A stretch of DNA of 64,000 bases from JADGRA01 sp052143535. Its GTDB lineage: Bacteria; Myxococcota; Myxococcia; Myxococcales; Myxococcaceae. A model generated the notes under the pieces. The model was not told the origin of the DNA. It worked only from the letters and a program-made list of their open reading frames with translations, and made no database searches. Within the stretch, counting starts at the first letter, position 1, and each line of letters starts with the position of its first letter. Positions 60,145 through 64,000 of this stretch are shown in pieces. Both the position numbers and the translations under genes were made by a program. The stretch covers positions 198,242 to 262,241 of the forward strand of contig JBKQSS010000056.1 in assembly GCA_052143535.1 (NCBI GenBank). The letters are read 5' to 3'.

Positions 60145-60203
60145 ACCTTGACGCACCTCCAACCACGCACTCCACTTTAAATACTACCACCGTGCGGCGG
60201 CTT

Positions 60204-61337
60204 TCAGTACTTGGTGGCGGTCGAGCGCCCAAGGGGTTGCGCCGTGTGGCCGGGAAGCGCTCCGGCCCCAGCCGCTCCGCTGGCGAGAATGTTGCGCAAC
60301 TCCTCGGGGTCCGAGCTGCGACCGTACGCTTCGTCCTGGGTGATGAGCCGTTTCACCACCAGGCTGGCCAGGCTCTGGTTGAAAGTCTGCATGCCGTATT
60401 TCGCCTGGCCGACCTGCATCGACGAGTAAATCTGATGGACCTTGTCCTCGCGGATGAGATTCCGAATGGCGGCGTTGGGAACCATCACCTCGAGCGCCAG
60501 GGTGCGACCCGACTGCCCGGCCCGCGGAATGAGCGCTTGGCTCATCACGCCTTCGATGACGAAGGAGAGCTGGGCTCGCACTTGGGGCTGCTGGAATGGG
60601 GGGAAGACGTCCAGGATGCGGTTGATGGTCTGCACGCAGCTGTTGGTATGCAGGGTTCCGAAGCAAATATGGCCGGTCTCGGCGATGACCAGCGCCGCCT
60701 CGATGGTCTCGAGGTCTCTCATCTCGCCCACCAGCACGACGTCTGGGTCCTGCCGCAGGATGTATTTGAGCGCCGTCTTAAAGCTGCGCGTGTCGGCCCC
60801 CACCTCCCGCTGGTTCACCAGGCAGTTCTTGTGTGGGTGGAGGTACTCGATGGGGTCTTCGATGGTCATGATGTGCTCATGACGATCGGTGTTGATCTTA
60901 TCGATGATGGACGCGAGCGTGGTGCTCTTCCCAGACCCGGTGGGCCCGGTGACCAGCACCAGTCCCCGCGGCTTCTTCGAGAGCTCGGACACCACTGGTG
61001 GAAGACCGAGCTCCTGGAAGCTCAGAATTTTGAAGGGAATGGTCCGAAAGGCGCCGGCCACAGCGCCGCGCTGCATGTAGACGTTGGCTCGGAAGCGAGC
61101 CAACTGCTTCACGCCGAAGGAGAGGTCGAGCTCGTTGTCCTCTTCGAACTTGGCTTTTTGCGCGTCGGTCAGTACCGAGTAGCAGAGCTGCTTCGTCTCC
61201 ACTGCCGAGAGCGGCGCCATCTTCAATGGGACCAGCTCGCCGTCGACACGGAGCTGGGGCGGCGAGCCGGTGGTGATGTGGAGGTCGGATGCCCCCTTGT
61301 CCACCATCGCCTTCAACAGCTGATGCAGGTTCGCCAC
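60204..61337 (-). CDS. pilT: Pilus retraction ATPase PilT
   Basis: A 377-residue hexameric ATPase. Walker A is GPTGSGKST, the Asp box and Walker B region read LRQDPDVVLVGEMRDLETIE, the His box is LHTN, and the C-terminal AIRNLIRE motif (needed for retraction) is present. The N-terminus VANLHQLLKAMVDKGASDLH is the usual start; GTG at 61337 has GGAG upstream. It is 16 bases after pilB. Confidence 0.97.
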   Translation of the reverse strand: MANLHQLLKAMVDKGASDLHITTGSPPQLRVDGELVPLKMAPLSAVETKQLCYSVLTDAQKAKFEEDNELDLSFGVKQLARFRANVYMQRGAVAGAFRTIPFKILSFQELGLPPVVSELSKKPRGLVLVTGPTGSGKSTTLASIIDKINTDRHEHIMTIEDPIEYLHPHKNCLVNQREVGADTRSFKTALKYILRQDPDVVLVGEMRDLETIEAALVIAETGHICFGTLHTNSCVQTINRILDVFPPFQQPQVRAQLSFVIEGVMSQALIPRAGQSGRTLALEVMVPNAAIRNLIREDKVHQIYSSMQVGQAKYGMQTFNQSLASLVVKRLITQDEAYGRSSDPEELRNILASGAAGAGALPGHTAQPLGRSTATKY

Positions 61338-61353
61338 GCCGTTCGCTCCGTTC

Positions 61354-63054
<1,701 letters not shown>

Positions 63055-63147
63055 ACCTATGTCCTATCACGGGTGGCCTGACCGCGACCGTTCCCGGACG
63101 AGTGTCACGTGGGAGAAGTGTGTGGAGGAGGAAGAAACGGCCCCACA

Positions 63148-63177
63148 AGATTAGGGCCGCGGAAAAAAGCGTGTCAA
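63148..63177 (-). promoter_or_regulatory. Promoter of the pilB operon
   Basis: On the minus strand, perfect -35 TTGACA (63177-63172) and TAATCT (63153-63148) at 18 bases spacing. The -35 overlaps the ribF stop codon. The transcript would have a leader of about 85 bases. A small GC hairpin (CGGCCC at 63138-63143 with GGGCCG at 63154-63159) overlaps the -10 region; a role as ribF terminator is possible but weak. Confidence 0.45.
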
Positions 63178-63945
63178 CCGCCGGGAAGGCCCAACACGGA
63201 GCGCGCCGCCTCGACGTCGCGCCGAATCTGCGCCGCCAGTTCCGGTACCGACCCAAATCTCTGCTCTGGACGAAGGCGCTCGAGGAACTCCACCCTCACC
63301 TGCTGGCCGTAGAGGTCACCGGACCAGTCGAGGACGTGCACCTCCACCGAGACGTCGGTACCGCCGAAGGTGGGCCTGGAGCCCACGTTCGCCGCGCCGC
63401 CGCGCCACGGCGCTGTCGGGGAGGGGCCAAGCCTCAGCCGGACGGCGTAAACGCCTGAGCCAGGCCTGATTTCGGCGTCGGTGTCGACGTTAGCCGTCGG
63501 CCAGCCGAGGGTTCTTCCACGGCCATCCCCACGGACAACCACACCGTCCAGGTCGAAGGGCCGGCCGAGGAGTGCCCGGGCGGCAGAAACGCGGCCCTCG
63601 AGAAGGTATTCGCGGATGCGGGAGCTGGAAGCCACCACCCCTTCCACCGTCACTGGTTCGACGACGTGCAGCTGGGCCGAGCGGGCAAGCGCCGCGCGTC
63701 TTAACCTGGCCACCGTCCCGGACCGCCGGGCGCCGTAGGTGAAGTCTTGTCCTACCACCAGGTGGGCCACGCCGAGGCCCTCCAGGAGCGAGGCCTCGAA
63801 GGCCTCGGCCGAGGTGGTGGCATAACCAAGCGTAAAAGGCACTACCACAGCCGCCGCCAACCCATTCTCCGAGAAGAGCTCGAGCTTTCGGGCGAGGCTG
63901 GTGATGAGCTTTGGAGCGAGCTTGGGTTGCAGCACTTTGCCGGGA
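63174..63945 (-). CDS. ribF: Riboflavin kinase/FMN adenylyltransferase RibF (5'-truncated by foldback)
   Basis: About 256 residues cover the C-terminal half of the adenylyltransferase domain (HPGKVLQPKL, LVVGQDFTYGARRSG, VVASSSRIREYL) and the full riboflavin kinase domain (GRGRTLGWPTANVD, VYAVRL, EVHVLDWSGDLYG). The expected N-terminal nucleotide site (GNFDGVHLGH type) and the residues before HPGKV are missing. Upstream of HP the frame meets a TAA because the DNA turns into an inverted copy of the gene itself. The protein should make FMN and FAD. I interpret the break as an artefact, not a real pseudogene. Confidence 0.88.
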
Positions 63946-64000
63946 TGTGGTAGTGCCTTTTACGCTTGGTTATGCCACCACCTCGGCCGAGGCCTTCGAG
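63795..64000. repeat. Foldback: perfect inverted repeat with 55-bp arms
   Basis: 63795-63849 is the exact reverse complement of 63946-64000, with a 96-base spacer, and the copy runs to the window edge. The inner arm is normal ribF coding sequence (VVVPFTLGYATTSAEAFE); the outer arm is antisense and has no coding sense. CACA at the junction is shared by both sides as microhomology. This shape is typical for template-switch chimeras. Confidence 0.95.

Noticed and set aside
63131..63159. GC hairpin with TTTCTTC on the minus strand after ribF
   Set aside because: The 6-bp stem has a 10-base loop and an interrupted T run, and it overlaps the -10 box of the pilB promoter, so it is not listed as a terminator.

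Overview
This window comes from a high-GC bacterium that looks like a member of the Myxococcota (myxobacteria). The main evidence is a complete Myxococcus-type type IV pilus (T4P) cluster: pilB-T-C-S-R, pilA with the pilG-H-I ABC system, pilD, a second PilS/PilR pair, and pilM-N-O-P-Q. Next to pilQ lie efp, accB, accC and a long TPR protein resembling SgmX. Most genes are densely packed, with many 4-base ATGA/GTGA start-stop overlaps.

Layout. 1-2511 (minus): ftsE-ftsX-envC cell-division module; envC runs off the left edge. 2580-10247: mixed housekeeping and envelope genes on both strands, including a small secreted protein like the N-domain of pilus secretins, glutathione peroxidase, mobA, an SPFH membrane protein, fdhD, murI and a lipoprotein. 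10426-13672 (plus): tolQ-tolR-tolA/tonB-like-tolB without pal, followed by fhs, a GNAT enzyme and a class V aminotransferase. 17190-25786 (plus): ppx/gppA and an MFS permease, then a compact pathway of type III polyketide synthase, ICMT-like methyltransferase, acyl carrier protein, fatty-acyl-AMP ligase and FAD oxidoreductase, then an AsmA-like membrane protein and a peptidoglycan-binding lipoprotein. 25823-38217 (minus): a Tat-exported amidase preceded by an envelope operon of SgmX-like TPR protein, ExeA-like ATPase, TamB-like protein and a BamA/TamA-like barrel with many POTRA domains. 38443-48144 (minus): a small XRE regulator, pilMNOPQ, an unknown lipoprotein, a Roadblock/LC7 protein, efp, accB and accC. 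48331-63054: the remaining pil genes, with pilA-pilGHI on the plus strand and everything else on the minus strand. 63174-63945: most of ribF, broken by a foldback.

How the parts fit. PilB and PilT drive pilus extension and retraction on the PilC platform. PilM-N-O-P link these to the PilQ secretin, PilD processes PilA, and PilS/PilR control pilA through the sigma-54 promoter visible at 52400-52416. The Roadblock protein and the SgmX-like protein suggest a link to MglA-type small-GTPase polarity control. The type III PKS block is predicted to activate a fatty acid, load it on a carrier protein, extend and cyclise it to an alkylresorcinol or alkylpyrone, and tailor it by methylation and oxidation.

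Main points for a second look: the FAAL/ACP-fed type III PKS pathway; a 26-bp dyad and TGTC/GACA elements upstream of pilA; paired palindromes at the XRE-pilM promoter; an unassigned lipoprotein between pilQ and a Roadblock gene; and a perfect 55-bp foldback at the right edge that is probably an amplification or assembly chimera. All functional calls come from reading motifs and gene order; no database search was run.
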